Shown piece after piece: positions 44,326 through 53,510 of a stretch of DNA of 64,000 bases (positions within the stretch are counted from its first letter, which is position 1; every line of letters begins with the position of its first letter). The notes below the pieces were generated by a model. The model worked only from the letters and a program-made list of their open reading frames with translations, ran no database searches and was not told the origin of the DNA. The translations under genes were made by a program, and so were the position numbers. Origin of the DNA: Flavobacterium sp. (GTDB lineage Bacteria; Bacteroidota; Bacteroidia; Flavobacteriales; Flavobacteriaceae); assembly GCF_024642105.1 (NCBI RefSeq), contig NZ_JAHEBT010000053.1, forward strand, positions 186,001-250,000. The letters run 5' to 3'.

Positions 44326-45504
44326 TTAGTACTCAAACGTACCGTATTCGCTAGAAATAGTTAATTTTTTAGTCTCTGAAGCTTCCACTCTACCTACAAT
44401 TTGGGCATCAACATTAAACGATTTTGAAATGGCAATAATATCTTGGGCCACTGCTTCAGGAACATACAATTCCATTCGGTGACCACAATTGAATACTTGG
44501 TACATTTCTTTCCAGTCGGTTTTAGATTGCTCTTGAATCAATTGAAACAATGGCGGAACTGGAAACAAATTATCTTTTATAATGTGTAGATTATTTACAA
44601 AATGTAAAATTTTAGTTTGCGCTCCTCCACTGCAATGTACCATTCCGTGAATTTCTTTTGAAGAATAGTTGTCTAAAATTTTCTTGATAATCGGCGCATA
44701 GGTTCTGGTTGGCGAAAGCACTAATTGCCCTGCGTCGATAGGAGAATTTTCAACTGCATCTGTTAAGTTAACCTGACCCGAATAAATCAATTCTTCAGGC
44801 ACAGCCGAATCAAAACTTTCTGGATATTTTTGTGCCAAATACTTCCCAAATACATCGTGACGTGCCGAAGTTAAACCATTACTTCCCATCCCTCCGTTGT
44901 AACTTTTTTCGTAAGTGGCTTGTCCAAAAGAGGCTAAACCTACAATTACATCTCCCGCTTGAATGTTGGCATTATCAATTACTTTAGTGCGTGGCATTCT
45001 TGCTGTAACCGTTGAATCAACAATAATAGTACGAACTAAATCGCCTACATCAGCCGTTTCCCCACCTGTAGAATGAATGGTTACTCCAAAAGAATCCAAT
45101 TCTTTAATCAACTCCTCGGTTCCATTGATAATAGCCGAAATGACTTCTGCTGGAATTAGGTTTTTATTTCTTCCAATAGTAGAAGAAAGCAAAATATTAT
45201 CCGTAGCTCCCACACACAACAAGTCATCAATATTCATAATCAACGCATCTTGCGCAATGCCTTTCCATACTGAAATATCGCCCGTTTCTTTCCAATACAT
45301 ATAGGCCAAAGACGATTTAGTACCTGCACCATCAGCATGCATAATCAAACAATACTTGGCGTCTTGGGTTAAATAATCGGGAACGATTTTACAAAAGGCT
45401 TGCGGAAACAATCCTTTGTCAATATTTTTAATAGCGTTATGCACATCTTCTTTAGATGCCGAAACACCGCGTTGTGCGTATCTTTTTGAAGTATCTGAAC
45501 TCAT
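44326..45504 (-). CDS. purM: Phosphoribosylformylglycinamidine cyclo-ligase (AIR synthase)
   Basis: A 392-residue member of the PurM/AIRS superfamily that closes FGAM to AIR in purine synthesis. Seen: HADGAGTKSSLAYMYWKETG, MNIDDLLCVGATDNILLS, STGGETADVGDLVRTI and the ATP-binding C-terminal half with MVHCSGGAQTKILHF. It is longer than E. coli PurM (345) and follows the Bacteroidota form of the enzyme. A consensus promoter element precedes it. Confidence 0.88.
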   Translation of the reverse strand: MSSDTSKRYAQRGVSASKEDVHNAIKNIDKGLFPQAFCKIVPDYLTQDAKYCLIMHADGAGTKSSLAYMYWKETGDISVWKGIAQDALIMNIDDLLCVGATDNILLSSTIGRNKNLIPAEVISAIINGTEELIKELDSFGVTIHSTGGETADVGDLVRTIIVDSTVTARMPRTKVIDNANIQAGDVIVGLASFGQATYEKSYNGGMGSNGLTSARHDVFGKYLAQKYPESFDSAVPEELIYSGQVNLTDAVENSPIDAGQLVLSPTRTYAPIIKKILDNYSSKEIHGMVHCSGGAQTKILHFVNNLHIIKDNLFPVPPLFQLIQEQSKTDWKEMYQVFNCGHRMELYVPEAVAQDIIAISKSFNVDAQIVGRVEASETKKLTISSEYGTFEY

Positions 45505-45548
45505 GTAGTTAGTGGTGTAGTCTGCCTTTCGGCAAAATGTATTTTCGG

Positions 45549-45556
45549 CAAAGATA
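45549..45556 (-). promoter_or_regulatory. Promoter -7 element (TATCTTTG) for purM
   Basis: Minus-strand TATCTTTG, full match to TAnnTTTG, 44 nt before the start. A PurR site was not identified. Confidence 0.5.
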
Positions 45557-45607
45557 ATTATTTTTTTGGCTTTTGCCTAAGTAGAATTTTCAAGTGATTC
45601 ATCTATT

Positions 45608-45668
45608 TTTCCCTCCGCTCCCGATAGCTCGGATTTGCAAATCCGCGCCATCCGTTGCGGTAGGGAAA
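45608..45668. repeat. Palindromic intergenic repeat
   Basis: A ~61-bp imperfect palindrome with ends TTTCCCTCCGC and GCGGTAGGGAAA, enclosing CCGATAGCTCGG-like sequence and a perfect 16-bp palindrome CGGATTTGCAAATCCG (45630-45645). It is much more GC-rich than its surroundings. It lies between purM and an AT-rich orphan gene. Confidence 0.55.
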
Positions 45669-45702
45669 CAAATTAAAAATATTTTTAGTATCTACAGAAA
45701 AA

Positions 45703-46380
45703 TTAGTTTAAAAGCAATGGCACTTTATTTGATTTTAAACTTCCAGTAAAAATTTTATAGCCTTGATTTTCAATAGAATCGATTTTATGTTTAGAAACAT
45801 ACTTATTTATATAATTCTGTTTTATAAAATACTCTATTCGTCCTTTATATTTTTTAGATTTATCTATTTCATAATAACTATGAACATTATCTTTTAGATA
45901 CTCAACAACTAAATGAAAAGGAATCTTTAATTTAAATGATTTACCTGCTCTAACTTTATAAAAAGTTAATGTATTATTAAATCGTCCTTTTTTATATAGT
46001 TTTGAATATAAATTAAATTCATTAACTATTAAAGTATCTGACCTCTTGCTTAAAAAATTATTTTTATTAAAATAAATAGTATCATTATGAAATCCAGAAT
46101 CTTTAATTTCCCAAATTACACCAAAACTCCTATTTGAATCATCATATAATACAACTTTAGGATTTTGAAATTTATTTCTATTAAAATAAACATCTCTATT
46201 GTAGTAATTTGCATCAATTAAAAAACAATAATTATATTTAGTATTGTTTTTAAATTCAATTAATATTGTATCTCCATTTTTTAGATTTGAATTCAAAATC
46301 TTAATCTCCATATTTGGATTCTTATCTATCCCATTAATAAGAAAAAAAATGGTAATTAGATTAAAAAGTAAAATTTTCAT
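45703..46380 (-). CDS. Orphan exported hypothetical protein, AT-rich
   Basis: About 225 residues from ATG 46378-46380 (MKILLFNLITIFFLINGIDK, signal peptide or anchor). A longer frame from 46437 adds residues that do not look like a leader. The mature chain is beta-rich and very Asn/Lys/Tyr-rich (IEFKNNTKYNYCFLIDANYYNRD), reflecting strongly AT-rich codons compared with purM and glnN beside it. No family recognised. It may be recently acquired; a palindromic repeat lies 35 bp downstream. Confidence 0.6.
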   Translation of the reverse strand: MKILLFNLITIFFLINGIDKNPNMEIKILNSNLKNGDTILIEFKNNTKYNYCFLIDANYYNRDVYFNRNKFQNPKVVLYDDSNRSFGVIWEIKDSGFHNDTIYFNKNNFLSKRSDTLIVNEFNLYSKLYKKGRFNNTLTFYKVRAGKSFKLKIPFHLVVEYLKDNVHSYYEIDKSKKYKGRIEYFIKQNYINKYVSKHKIDSIENQGYKIFTGSLKSNKVPLLLN

Positions 46381-46479
46381 AATAAGATTATATAAATTGA
46401 GAAAATTTATTCCATAAATATTGCTCCCGCTGCGCAAAACCTCCTAACTTTGGACTTAATCAAATATAATAAAAAACTT

Positions 46480-46516
46480 AAAAAAAGCCTCCCTAAAATA
46501 GAGAGGCTTTTTTTTT
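46480..46516 (-). terminator. Intrinsic terminator of glnN
   Basis: AAAAAAGCCTC...GAGGCTTTTTT hairpin with long T-runs on both strands, 16 nt after the glnN stop. Confidence 0.85.
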
Positions 46517-46532
46517 AAAATATATCCAATTA

Positions 46533-48722
46533 TTATTTAGTAAACAATAATTCTCTGTATTTTGTCAGCGTCCATAATTCGTTATCGACTAACAATTCCA
46601 ATTTGTCACAGTGATTTCTAATGATATCAAAGTACGGTTTTACTTTATTGCAATAGGCTTCGGCCATTGCTTGAGCATCTGTTAAACCATTTGCTTTTTT
46701 TCTTTCATCAGTCATTTCTTCCACCTTGGTATTGATGCCTTCAATATGAGCTGAAATTTGTTTGATAATCGCGATTTGCTCTTTAGAAACGCTTTCAAAA
46801 TCTTTTCCAAAAATTTCTTTCAAACCACGAACGTTTTCAATCAAGGTATTTTGGTAACGAATTGCTGTTGGAATCACATGATTACGAGCTATATCTCCTA
46901 AAACACGACCTTCAATTTGGATTTTTTTAGTGTATTCTTCCAACTCGATTTCGTAACGTGCCTCTACCTCAACATGATTCATAATTCCTAGTTCAGAGAA
47001 CAAATCCAAGGCTTGTTTAGACGCTCTAGCTTTTAAAGCTTCTGGAGTCGTTTTGTAATTACTCAACCCTCTTTTAGCCGCTTCTTGTTCCCAAGCATCG
47101 CTGTACCCATCACCTTCAAACAAGATTTTTTTAGATTGCTTGATGTATTCTCTTAAAACGTTGAAAATAGCATCATCTTTTTTCATGCTTTTTTCATCAA
47201 TCAAAGTGTCTACTTCTACTTTAAAATCACGCAATTGTTTCGCCACAATAGCATTCAAAGTAGTCATAGCATTGGAACAATTGGCAGAAGAACCCACCGC
47301 TCTAAACTCAAATTTATTTCCGGTAAAGGCAAATGGAGACGTTCTATTTCTGTCGGTATTATCCAACATTAAATCTGGAATTTTACCTACCACATTCAAT
47401 TTTAAATCTGTTTTTTCTTCAGGAGATAATTTTCCAGTTGTAACCCCTTCTAATTCAGCTAAAACTTTAGTCAATGAATCTCCAATAAATACTGAAATGA
47501 TAGCTGGAGGTGCTTCATTAGCTCCCAATCGATGGTCATTACTTGCCGTCGCAATAGAAGCTCTTAGTAAGGATTCATTATCATTTACCGCCTTAATTGT
47601 ATTGATAAAGAAAGTCAAAAACTGCAAATTACTCATTGGTGTTTTACTTGGACTCAACAAGTTCACGCCAGTATCAGTAGCCAATGACCAGTTGTTGTGT
47701 TTTCCTGAACCATTAACTCCTTTGAATGGTTTCTCGTGGAATAAAATTTTGAAATCATGACGCTCTGCCACTTTTTCCATCACATCCATTAACAAACAGT
47801 TGTGGTCTACCGCCAAATTCGTTTCTTCAAAAATAGGCGCCAACTCAAATTGGTTTGGTGCCACTTCGTTATGACGAGTTTTAACCGGAATTCCTAGTAA
47901 CATACACTCTTGCTCTAAATCTCTCATGTACGTCAACGCACGCGTAGGAATAGAACCAAAATAATGATCATCCAATTGTTGTCCTTTTGCTGATGTATGT
48001 CCTAACAACGTTCTACCTGTCATCATTAAATCAGGGCGCGATTTTGCTAAAGAACGATCCACCAAGAAATATTCTTGTTCCCACCCTAAAGTAGCCGTTA
48101 CTTTCTTAACATTTTTGTCAAAATATTTACAAACTTCGGTAGCCGCATCATCCATTACAGTCAACGCGCGCAACAAAGGTGTTTTATAATCTAAAGCTTC
48201 TCCTGTGTACGAAATGAAAACGGTTGGAATACATAAAGTAGTTCCAAAAATAAACGCTGGAGAAGTTGGATCCCAAGCGGTATATCCTCTTGCTTCGAAA
48301 GTATTTCTAATTCCGCCATTTGGAAAACTAGATGCATCTGGTTCTTGTTGTACCAATTGCGCTCCGCCAAATTTTTCTACAGGATCACTTCCATCATACG
48401 AAGTCTCAAAGAAAGCATCGTGCTTTTCAGCCGTAGTACCCGTTAATGGTTGAAACCAGTGCGTATAATGAGTTACTCCTTTAGAAAGTGCCCATTCTTT
48501 CATTCCCATTGCTACATAATCAGCAATCTTTCTATCAATTTTAGTTCCGTGTTGAATAGCACCTTGAACTGCTTTATAAGCCTCAGAAGTCAAATACTGC
48601 TTCATCGCTTTGGCATTAAAAACATTAGAACCGAAAATAATTGATTTTTTTTCAGTCTCTTCAAAGTGTAGTGGCTTTCTAGTAGAGGCTTCTCTCAAAG
48701 CTTGAAAACGTAATGTTGACAT
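46533..48722 (-). CDS. glnN: Glutamine synthetase type III (GSIII)
   Basis: A 729-residue GSIII, the large form common in Bacteroidota, making glutamine from glutamate, ammonia and ATP. Signatures: GWEQEYFLVD (glutamate/metal site), HNEVAPNQFELAPIFE, NGSGKHNNWSLAT, NDHRLGANEAPPAIISVFIG, and NRTSPFAFTGNKFEFRAVGS near the C-terminal half. Length is normal. It is divergent from a second glutamine synthetase at 48991. Confidence 0.96.
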   Translation of the reverse strand: MSTLRFQALREASTRKPLHFEETEKKSIIFGSNVFNAKAMKQYLTSEAYKAVQGAIQHGTKIDRKIADYVAMGMKEWALSKGVTHYTHWFQPLTGTTAEKHDAFFETSYDGSDPVEKFGGAQLVQQEPDASSFPNGGIRNTFEARGYTAWDPTSPAFIFGTTLCIPTVFISYTGEALDYKTPLLRALTVMDDAATEVCKYFDKNVKKVTATLGWEQEYFLVDRSLAKSRPDLMMTGRTLLGHTSAKGQQLDDHYFGSIPTRALTYMRDLEQECMLLGIPVKTRHNEVAPNQFELAPIFEETNLAVDHNCLLMDVMEKVAERHDFKILFHEKPFKGVNGSGKHNNWSLATDTGVNLLSPSKTPMSNLQFLTFFINTIKAVNDNESLLRASIATASNDHRLGANEAPPAIISVFIGDSLTKVLAELEGVTTGKLSPEEKTDLKLNVVGKIPDLMLDNTDRNRTSPFAFTGNKFEFRAVGSSANCSNAMTTLNAIVAKQLRDFKVEVDTLIDEKSMKKDDAIFNVLREYIKQSKKILFEGDGYSDAWEQEAAKRGLSNYKTTPEALKARASKQALDLFSELGIMNHVEVEARYEIELEEYTKKIQIEGRVLGDIARNHVIPTAIRYQNTLIENVRGLKEIFGKDFESVSKEQIAIIKQISAHIEGINTKVEEMTDERKKANGLTDAQAMAEAYCNKVKPYFDIIRNHCDKLELLVDNELWTLTKYRELLFTK

Positions 48723-48767
48723 TTTGACAATTTTAAATTATTAAATACTCATTTTCACTAAGTAAAG

Positions 48768-48775
48768 CAAAGATA
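48768..48775 (-). promoter_or_regulatory. Promoter -7 element (TATCTTTG) for glnN
   Basis: Minus-strand TATCTTTG, full match to TAnnTTTG, 45 nt before the glnN start; a possible -33 TTG lies at 48799-48801 (23-nt spacer, long). The rest of the 268-bp divergent region contains the glnA promoter and C-runs but no recognised operator. Confidence 0.5.
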
Positions 48776-48945
48776 AACAATAATAAATAATATAAAATCA
48801 AGAGAGACCATTGCGAAATTATTTTTTATAAGTACAAAAAATTGATATTTTTTAAATATACCCCCAATAAAATGCAGTTCTGTGAAAAGTAACTTATTGC
48901 ATTATAAAAAACACCCCCTTTTTTTTTAGCACTGAAAAAATATTT

Positions 48946-48953
48946 TAAATTTG
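48946..48953 (+). promoter_or_regulatory. Promoter -7 element (TAAATTTG) for glnA
   Basis: TAAATTTG, full match to TAnnTTTG, 37 nt before the ATG at 48991. Confidence 0.5.
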
Positions 48954-48990
48954 TACCAGAATTTGAATCACAAAATAAATTTATATTATC

Positions 48991-50007
48991 ATGGCTAAAA
49001 TTAAATTAGAGTACCTTTGGTTAGATGGTTACGAACCAACTCAAAATCTTAGAAGTAAAACTAAAGTGGAAGAGCACGAAAACTTTCAAGGAACTTTAGC
49101 AGAAATTGGAAACTGGTCTTTTGACGGGTCTTCAACAAAACAAGCTGAAGGTGGATCTTCTGACTGTTTATTAGTACCAGTTGCAATCTATCCAGATCCA
49201 ACTCGTATCAATGGATATTTAGTAATGTCAGAAGTTATGTATGCTGACGGAACTCCACACCCTTCTAATGGTAGAGCAACTATCGACGATGAGGATGATG
49301 ATTTCTGGTTTGGTTTTGAGCAAGAATATTTCATCATGGATACTAAAACTTTATTGCCTTTAGGATTCCCTGTTGGAGGTTACCCTGCACCACAAGGTAT
49401 GTACTACTGTTCAGTTGGTGGAAAAAATACTCACGGAAGAAAATTAGTTGAAGAGCATGCTGATTTATGTATTGCTGCTGGAATTAACTTCGAAGGAATT
49501 AACCAAGAAGTGGCTTGTGGACAATGGGAATTCCAATTGTTTGCTAAAGGAGCTAAAAAAGCAGGTGATGAAATCTGGGTTGCTAGATATTTATTAGACC
49601 GTTTGACTGAAAAATATGGTTACTATATTGAATACCACCCAAAACCACTTGGTGATACTGACTGGAATGGTTCTGGTATGCATGCTAACTTCTCTAACAA
49701 TGTTTTAAGAACATGTGGAGATCAAGCTACTTACGAAAGAATTTGTGAAGCGTTCCGTCCTGTAACTAAAGAACACATTGCTGTTTATGGTGCATACAAC
49801 GACCAACGTTTGACTGGTAAACATGAAACTGCATCTATCCACGATTTCTCTTACGGAGTATCTGATAGAGGAGCTTCAATCCGTATTCCATTAATCACTG
49901 TTCAAAAAGGATGGAAAGGATGGTTGGAAGACAGAAGACCAGCTTCAAATGGAGATCCATACAAAATTGCTGCTAGAATTATCAAAACTGTAAAATCAGC
50001 TTTGTAA
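48991..50007 (+). CDS. glnA: Glutamine synthetase type II (eukaryote-like)
   Basis: A 338-residue GSII. Motifs: WSFDGSSTKQAEGGSSDCLL (beta-grasp domain, family-specific), FGFEQEYFIMD (metal site), GINQEVACGQWEFQL, GSGMHANFS (ATP/glutamate site) and DRGASIRIPLIT. Short form compared with bacterial GSI (~470) and GSIII. GSII is the eukaryotic type and is known from several Bacteroidota. It lies divergent from glnN, giving the cell two unrelated glutamine synthetases side by side. A terminator follows. Confidence 0.95.
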   Translation: MAKIKLEYLWLDGYEPTQNLRSKTKVEEHENFQGTLAEIGNWSFDGSSTKQAEGGSSDCLLVPVAIYPDPTRINGYLVMSEVMYADGTPHPSNGRATIDDEDDDFWFGFEQEYFIMDTKTLLPLGFPVGGYPAPQGMYYCSVGGKNTHGRKLVEEHADLCIAAGINFEGINQEVACGQWEFQLFAKGAKKAGDEIWVARYLLDRLTEKYGYYIEYHPKPLGDTDWNGSGMHANFSNNVLRTCGDQATYERICEAFRPVTKEHIAVYGAYNDQRLTGKHETASIHDFSYGVSDRGASIRIPLITVQKGWKGWLEDRRPASNGDPYKIAARIIKTVKSAL

Positions 50008-50030
50008 TCTAATTCCAATTATATCAAATG

Positions 50031-50060
50031 AGTGTCTTCCAAAAGAAGACACTTTTTTTT
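50031..50060 (+). terminator. Intrinsic terminator of glnA
   Basis: AGTGTCTTC-caaaa-GAAGACACT hairpin followed by eight T. Confidence 0.9.
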
Positions 50061-50118
50061 GCAATAAATTCACAACTCCTTTCATTTCAGATAGTAAAAA
50101 ACCCTTATTTTTGTTTTT

Positions 50119-50679
50119 ATGACAAATACACTAAAACTTTATATGGTCATGTTGGGTTGTACTCCCGAAGGCCGATATACCGAACAACACGATATTTTTT
50201 TCGGAATAGGAAATTCTTTAAAAGAATTAATTCCGCAAATGGATGCTTTTTGGCCTGAAGCCAAAGGAAAATTTCATATCGATGCTTGGCGCGAAGTAAC
50301 AGCAGTTGACAACTTTTCCATTACAATCGAGCCTAAAAACATAATCGAAAACAACGAAAAATTATTCTTCATTAATTTAGGAGGCTATAAAGAAAATGAA
50401 TTTGAAGAGTACCATTACAAAACATTGGCAGTAGCCGAAAGTTTAGGTTTAGCCGCTAAAGTAGCTAAAGCCACTACTTTCTATAAGCACTTTAGTTTTG
50501 AAGGAGCCGTCTCTCATATTGATGATAAATACGGCATCGATGTAGATGATATTTACAATGTTAATGATATTTTAGCTCCAATTTTTAAAGAGAACTATTC
50601 AATACAAATTACACCTTCTGAAGTTCCTTTAAAAGACGACCCATTTCATATTGGCTATTTAAAAATTGACAAAATTTAA
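50119..50679 (+). CDS. DUF1543 domain protein
   Basis: A 186-residue soluble protein with two similar DUF1543 halves. The first opens LYMVMLGCTPEGRYTEQHDIFFG with GNSLKELIPQMDAFWPEAKGKFHIDAWREV. The second begins LFFINLGGYKENEFEEYHYK. The repeated 'lGG....R.tEqHd.ff.vg..l.dl...' pattern defines the family; function unknown. It stands alone between glnA and purU. Confidence 0.85.
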   Translation: MTNTLKLYMVMLGCTPEGRYTEQHDIFFGIGNSLKELIPQMDAFWPEAKGKFHIDAWREVTAVDNFSITIEPKNIIENNEKLFFINLGGYKENEFEEYHYKTLAVAESLGLAAKVAKATTFYKHFSFEGAVSHIDDKYGIDVDDIYNVNDILAPIFKENYSIQITPSEVPLKDDPFHIGYLKIDKI

Positions 50680-50799
50680 ACCCAATTTTCTAAAACAATT
50701 CCACTTCAGATTGTTTTAAAAATGAGGTGATTCAATTGAAAAATAAGTTTAGATTTGAAACCAGATTAACAATTAACAACGAGTTCCAAAATAAAATAT

Positions 50800-51654
50800 A
50801 TGCAACGAATTACGATACTTATTCACTGCGAAGACCAAAAATCGATTATTGCCACAGTTACCAATTATATTGCCTCGATTGACGGAAATATTACCTACTT
50901 AGACCAACACGTAGATGCAGATGAAAATGTATTTTTTATGCGTTTAGAATGTGAGTTTAGTGCTAAAGATTGGAATTTAGAATCGATTAAATCGCATTTT
51001 GAAACTCATTTAGCCAATCCATTCAACATGAATTGGGAAATTTATTCGCAGGATCAAAAGCCACGTATGGCATTATTTATTTCTAAATACGACCACTGTT
51101 TGTATGATATTTTAGGCCGTTATAGTGCTGGCGAATTGAATCTTGAAATTCCTTTAATTATAAGTAACCACGAAGATTTAAGATCAGTAGCAGAACGTTT
51201 TGAAATTCCGTTTGAATACGTTCCTTTCACTAAAGAAATTAAAGCTCAAGGAGAACAACAACAATTAGATTTATTAGCAAAGCATCAAATTGACTTTGTA
51301 GTACTAGCACGTTATATGCAAATTATTACACCGAATTTGATTGCCGCTTATAAAAATAAAATCATCAATATTCACCATTCATTTTTACCTGCATTTCCAG
51401 GAGCAAAACCGTATCATTCGGCTTTTAAACGTGGCGTAAAAATTATTGGAGCAACGAGCCATTATGTAACCGAAGAATTAGACGAAGGTCCAATTATTGA
51501 ACAGGACATTACACGTGTTTCCCACAGTCATTCTATTGAGGACTTTATCATGAAAGGACGCGACTTGGAACGAATGGTTTTAGCTAGAGCCATAAAACTA
51601 CATTCTGAACGTAAAACGATTGTGTACAACAACAAAACAGTAGTTTTTTCTTAG
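50800..51654 (+). CDS. purU: Formyltetrahydrofolate deformylase
   Basis: A 284-residue hydrolase that releases formate from 10-formyl-THF, balancing one-carbon pools and feeding formate to purine synthesis. N-terminal ACT domain (about 3-80, ILIHCEDQKSIIATVTNYIA), then the formyltransferase-like domain with LIISNHEDL, YMQIITPNLI, INIHHSFLPAFPGAKPYHSA (catalytic His) and GATSHYVTEELDEGPIIEQD (catalytic Asp). Length is normal. Confidence 0.95.
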   Translation: MQRITILIHCEDQKSIIATVTNYIASIDGNITYLDQHVDADENVFFMRLECEFSAKDWNLESIKSHFETHLANPFNMNWEIYSQDQKPRMALFISKYDHCLYDILGRYSAGELNLEIPLIISNHEDLRSVAERFEIPFEYVPFTKEIKAQGEQQQLDLLAKHQIDFVVLARYMQIITPNLIAAYKNKIINIHHSFLPAFPGAKPYHSAFKRGVKIIGATSHYVTEELDEGPIIEQDITRVSHSHSIEDFIMKGRDLERMVLARAIKLHSERKTIVYNNKTVVFS

Positions 51655-51738
51655 TTGTAAAAAACTTAACGAAGCTTCAACAAACTAATAACAAAACCTT
51701 AACACTACTACTATCAATCATTTATGATATTTGCAGTG

Positions 51739-51819
51739 ATAATAAACTGGTTATTTATTATTTTGGTTTTGGTTAGTTATGAAAATGCCGATAGCTTTAA
51801 AAAGTTATCGGCATTTTTT
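51739..51819 (+). ncRNA. Possible small RNA or purU 3' UTR with two hairpins
   Basis: After purU, a stem ATAATAAA/TTTATTAT (51739-51761, 7-nt loop) is followed by a strong terminator hairpin GCCGATA/TATCGGC (51782-51819) with T-run. A near-consensus -7 element GATATTTG sits at 51726-51733, so a ~80-nt independent RNA is possible. Otherwise this is the terminator region of purU. Confidence 0.35.
51782..51819 (+). terminator. Intrinsic terminator after purU
   Basis: AAAATGCCGATAgC-loop-GtTATCGGCATTTTTT hairpin with six T on the plus strand; only weak T-run on the minus strand. Confidence 0.85.
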
Positions 51820-52603
51820 AATGGTTTATCTTAATAAAGGAAAGCACCTCGGTATTAAACAAAATAGGCTGCTCTACATTGACCACATGTCCTGAATTTT
51901 GTATCACACACAGTTTAGAGCTTCGATAATGACTTTCAACTACTTTACGAACTGCGGGTAAAAACATATAATCTTCCTCTCCCATTACATACAAGGTAGG
52001 GATATTCAATTCTACTTGACGAAACCATCGCAACACTGGATTAATTTCGGCAGTCAATTTGAACCATTTAATGAATTCTTTTTGGTACAACTTCTTCGCT
52101 TCGTTGATAAAGAGGATTCGGGATTGCTTGTGATTTTTATTCGGCATAATAACAAAGGCAAAAAAGCGATACAATACCAAGTAAGGCAAAACATATTTGA
52201 ATACATTCCCCACAAACATTAAGATTTGAGAGCGAAAATTCATTTTCAAAATAGCACCCCCCATAATCATACTTTGCACGCGTTCTGGGTACATTTCGGC
52301 CAACTGGCGAATTAAAATTGTACCTAACGAAATCCCTACAAAATGCGACTTCTGAATTTGCAAATAATCCAACACTTCTAAAATGTCATTGGCTAAAGCC
52401 GAAAAAGTATATTTTTGTTTGAAAGCCTTTTTTAAATTGGTTTTCGACTCTCCATGCCCTCGCAAATCCAATAATAATACGTTGTATTCTTTTTGAAAAT
52501 CACGAATTTGCTTGAACCAAATAGACGAACTACCACCAGCCCCATGAACAAAAGTCACCCATTGGTCGCTGTCTTTGTTTTCGTAAATGGTATAATTAAT
52601 CAA
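51818..52603 (-). CDS. Alpha/beta-fold hydrolase
   Basis: A 261-residue alpha/beta hydrolase. Oxyanion region FVHGAGGSSSIW (about 18-29), LLLDLRGHGES, nucleophile elbow HFVGISLGTIL (Ser in GxSxG), acid candidate in LYVMGEEDYMFLP, and His in NSGHVVNVEQP. No signal peptide. Probably an esterase-like enzyme; the substrate is unknown. It lies 38 nt downstream of pyrF on the same strand. Confidence 0.88.
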   Translation of the reverse strand: MINYTIYENKDSDQWVTFVHGAGGSSSIWFKQIRDFQKEYNVLLLDLRGHGESKTNLKKAFKQKYTFSALANDILEVLDYLQIQKSHFVGISLGTILIRQLAEMYPERVQSMIMGGAILKMNFRSQILMFVGNVFKYVLPYLVLYRFFAFVIMPNKNHKQSRILFINEAKKLYQKEFIKWFKLTAEINPVLRWFRQVELNIPTLYVMGEEDYMFLPAVRKVVESHYRSSKLCVIQNSGHVVNVEQPILFNTEVLSFIKINH

Positions 52604-52641
52604 GGGGTCTTTTTTTTGTAAATATAGAAATTAAAACTACG

Positions 52642-53454
52642 TTAGCTCAAAATAGCCTGCATTTTTTGCTGCATTTGCAAAGCTTCAGCTCTTGCTTTTT
52701 CGGCAAAATCCGTCCCATTAGAAGCATAAATAATAGCTCTTGACGAATTAATCAACAAGCCTACATGGGCATTCATTCCGTATTTACAAACTTCGGATAA
52801 ACTTCCTCCCTGCGCTCCTACTCCAGGAACTAATAGAAAACTATCAGGAACTATTTTCCGAATTTCCGTAAAATATTCTGCTTTGGTTGCACCCACAACA
52901 TACATCAAGTTGTGACTGTTTTTCCAAGTTTTAGATGTTTCTAAAACTTGCTTGTACAATTCCGTTCCATTGACATTCAAAGTTTGAAAATCAAACGCAC
53001 CTTCATTCGAAGTCAACGCCAGCATAATCGTGTGTTTGTCTTCAAAAGCTAAAAATGGCTCTACCGAATCTTTACCCATATACGGCGCTACGGTTACCGA
53101 ATCAAAATTCAAATCCTCAAAGAATGCTTTGGCATACATCGAAGACGTATTCCCAATATCGCCTCTTTTAGCATCGGCAATGGTAAAAATAGCGGGGTAG
53201 TTTTCGTTAATATAACGAATTGTTTTTTCTAAAGACAACCAACCTTTAATTCCGTAAGCTTCATAAAAAGCCGTATTGGGTTTGTAGGCAACTGCTAAAT
53301 CGTGCGTAGCATCAATAATGGCTTTGTTGAATTCAAAAATAGGATCTTCTGTTTCCAATAGATGTTTCGGAATCTTATTCAAATCCACATCCAAACCTAC
53401 ACATAGAAATGATTTTTTAAGTTGGATTTGGTCAATTAATTGTTGTGTTGTCAT
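52642..53454 (-). CDS. pyrF: Orotidine 5'-phosphate decarboxylase (type 2)
   Basis: A 270-residue UMP-forming decarboxylase of the longer type 2 family. Seen: [14 protein letters not shown] at the N-terminus, catalytic Lys in [46 protein letters not shown] and [10 protein letters not shown] near the end. Length fits type 2 (about 270-275). It precedes the hydrolase gene; a GCAAAG repeat lies in its 5' flank. Confidence 0.95.
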   Translation of the reverse strand: MTTQQLIDQIQLKKSFLCVGLDVDLNKIPKHLLETEDPIFEFNKAIIDATHDLAVAYKPNTAFYEAYGIKGWLSLEKTIRYINENYPAIFTIADAKRGDIGNTSSMYAKAFFEDLNFDSVTVAPYMGKDSVEPFLAFEDKHTIMLALTSNEGAFDFQTLNVNGTELYKQVLETSKTWKNSHNLMYVVGATKAEYFTEIRKIVPDSFLLVPGVGAQGGSLSEVCKYGMNAHVGLLINSSRAIIYASNGTDFAEKARAEALQMQQKMQAILS

Positions 53455-53469
53455 TGTTGTATATTTAAC

Positions 53470-53507
53470 CGCAAAGTTCGCAAAGTTTTTCGCAAAGTTC
53501 GCAAAGT
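53470..53507. repeat. Short tandem-like repeat of CGCAAAGTT
   Basis: Four near-identical CGCAAAGTT units (one spaced by TTT) immediately upstream of the pyrF start. The same wording occurs in dispersed Flavobacterium intergenic repeats. Confidence 0.6.
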
Positions 53508-53510
53508 GTT

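Noticed and set aside
51724..51834. A 36-codon ATG frame (MIFAVIINWLFIILVLVS...) that could encode a small membrane protein.
   Set aside because: It runs through the terminator hairpin and overlaps the end of the convergent hydrolase gene; the hydrophobic stretch comes from AT-rich hairpin sequence.
53470..53507. CRISPR-like short repeats.
   Set aside because: The 9-bp units are contiguous or nearly so, without unique spacers, and there are no cas genes.
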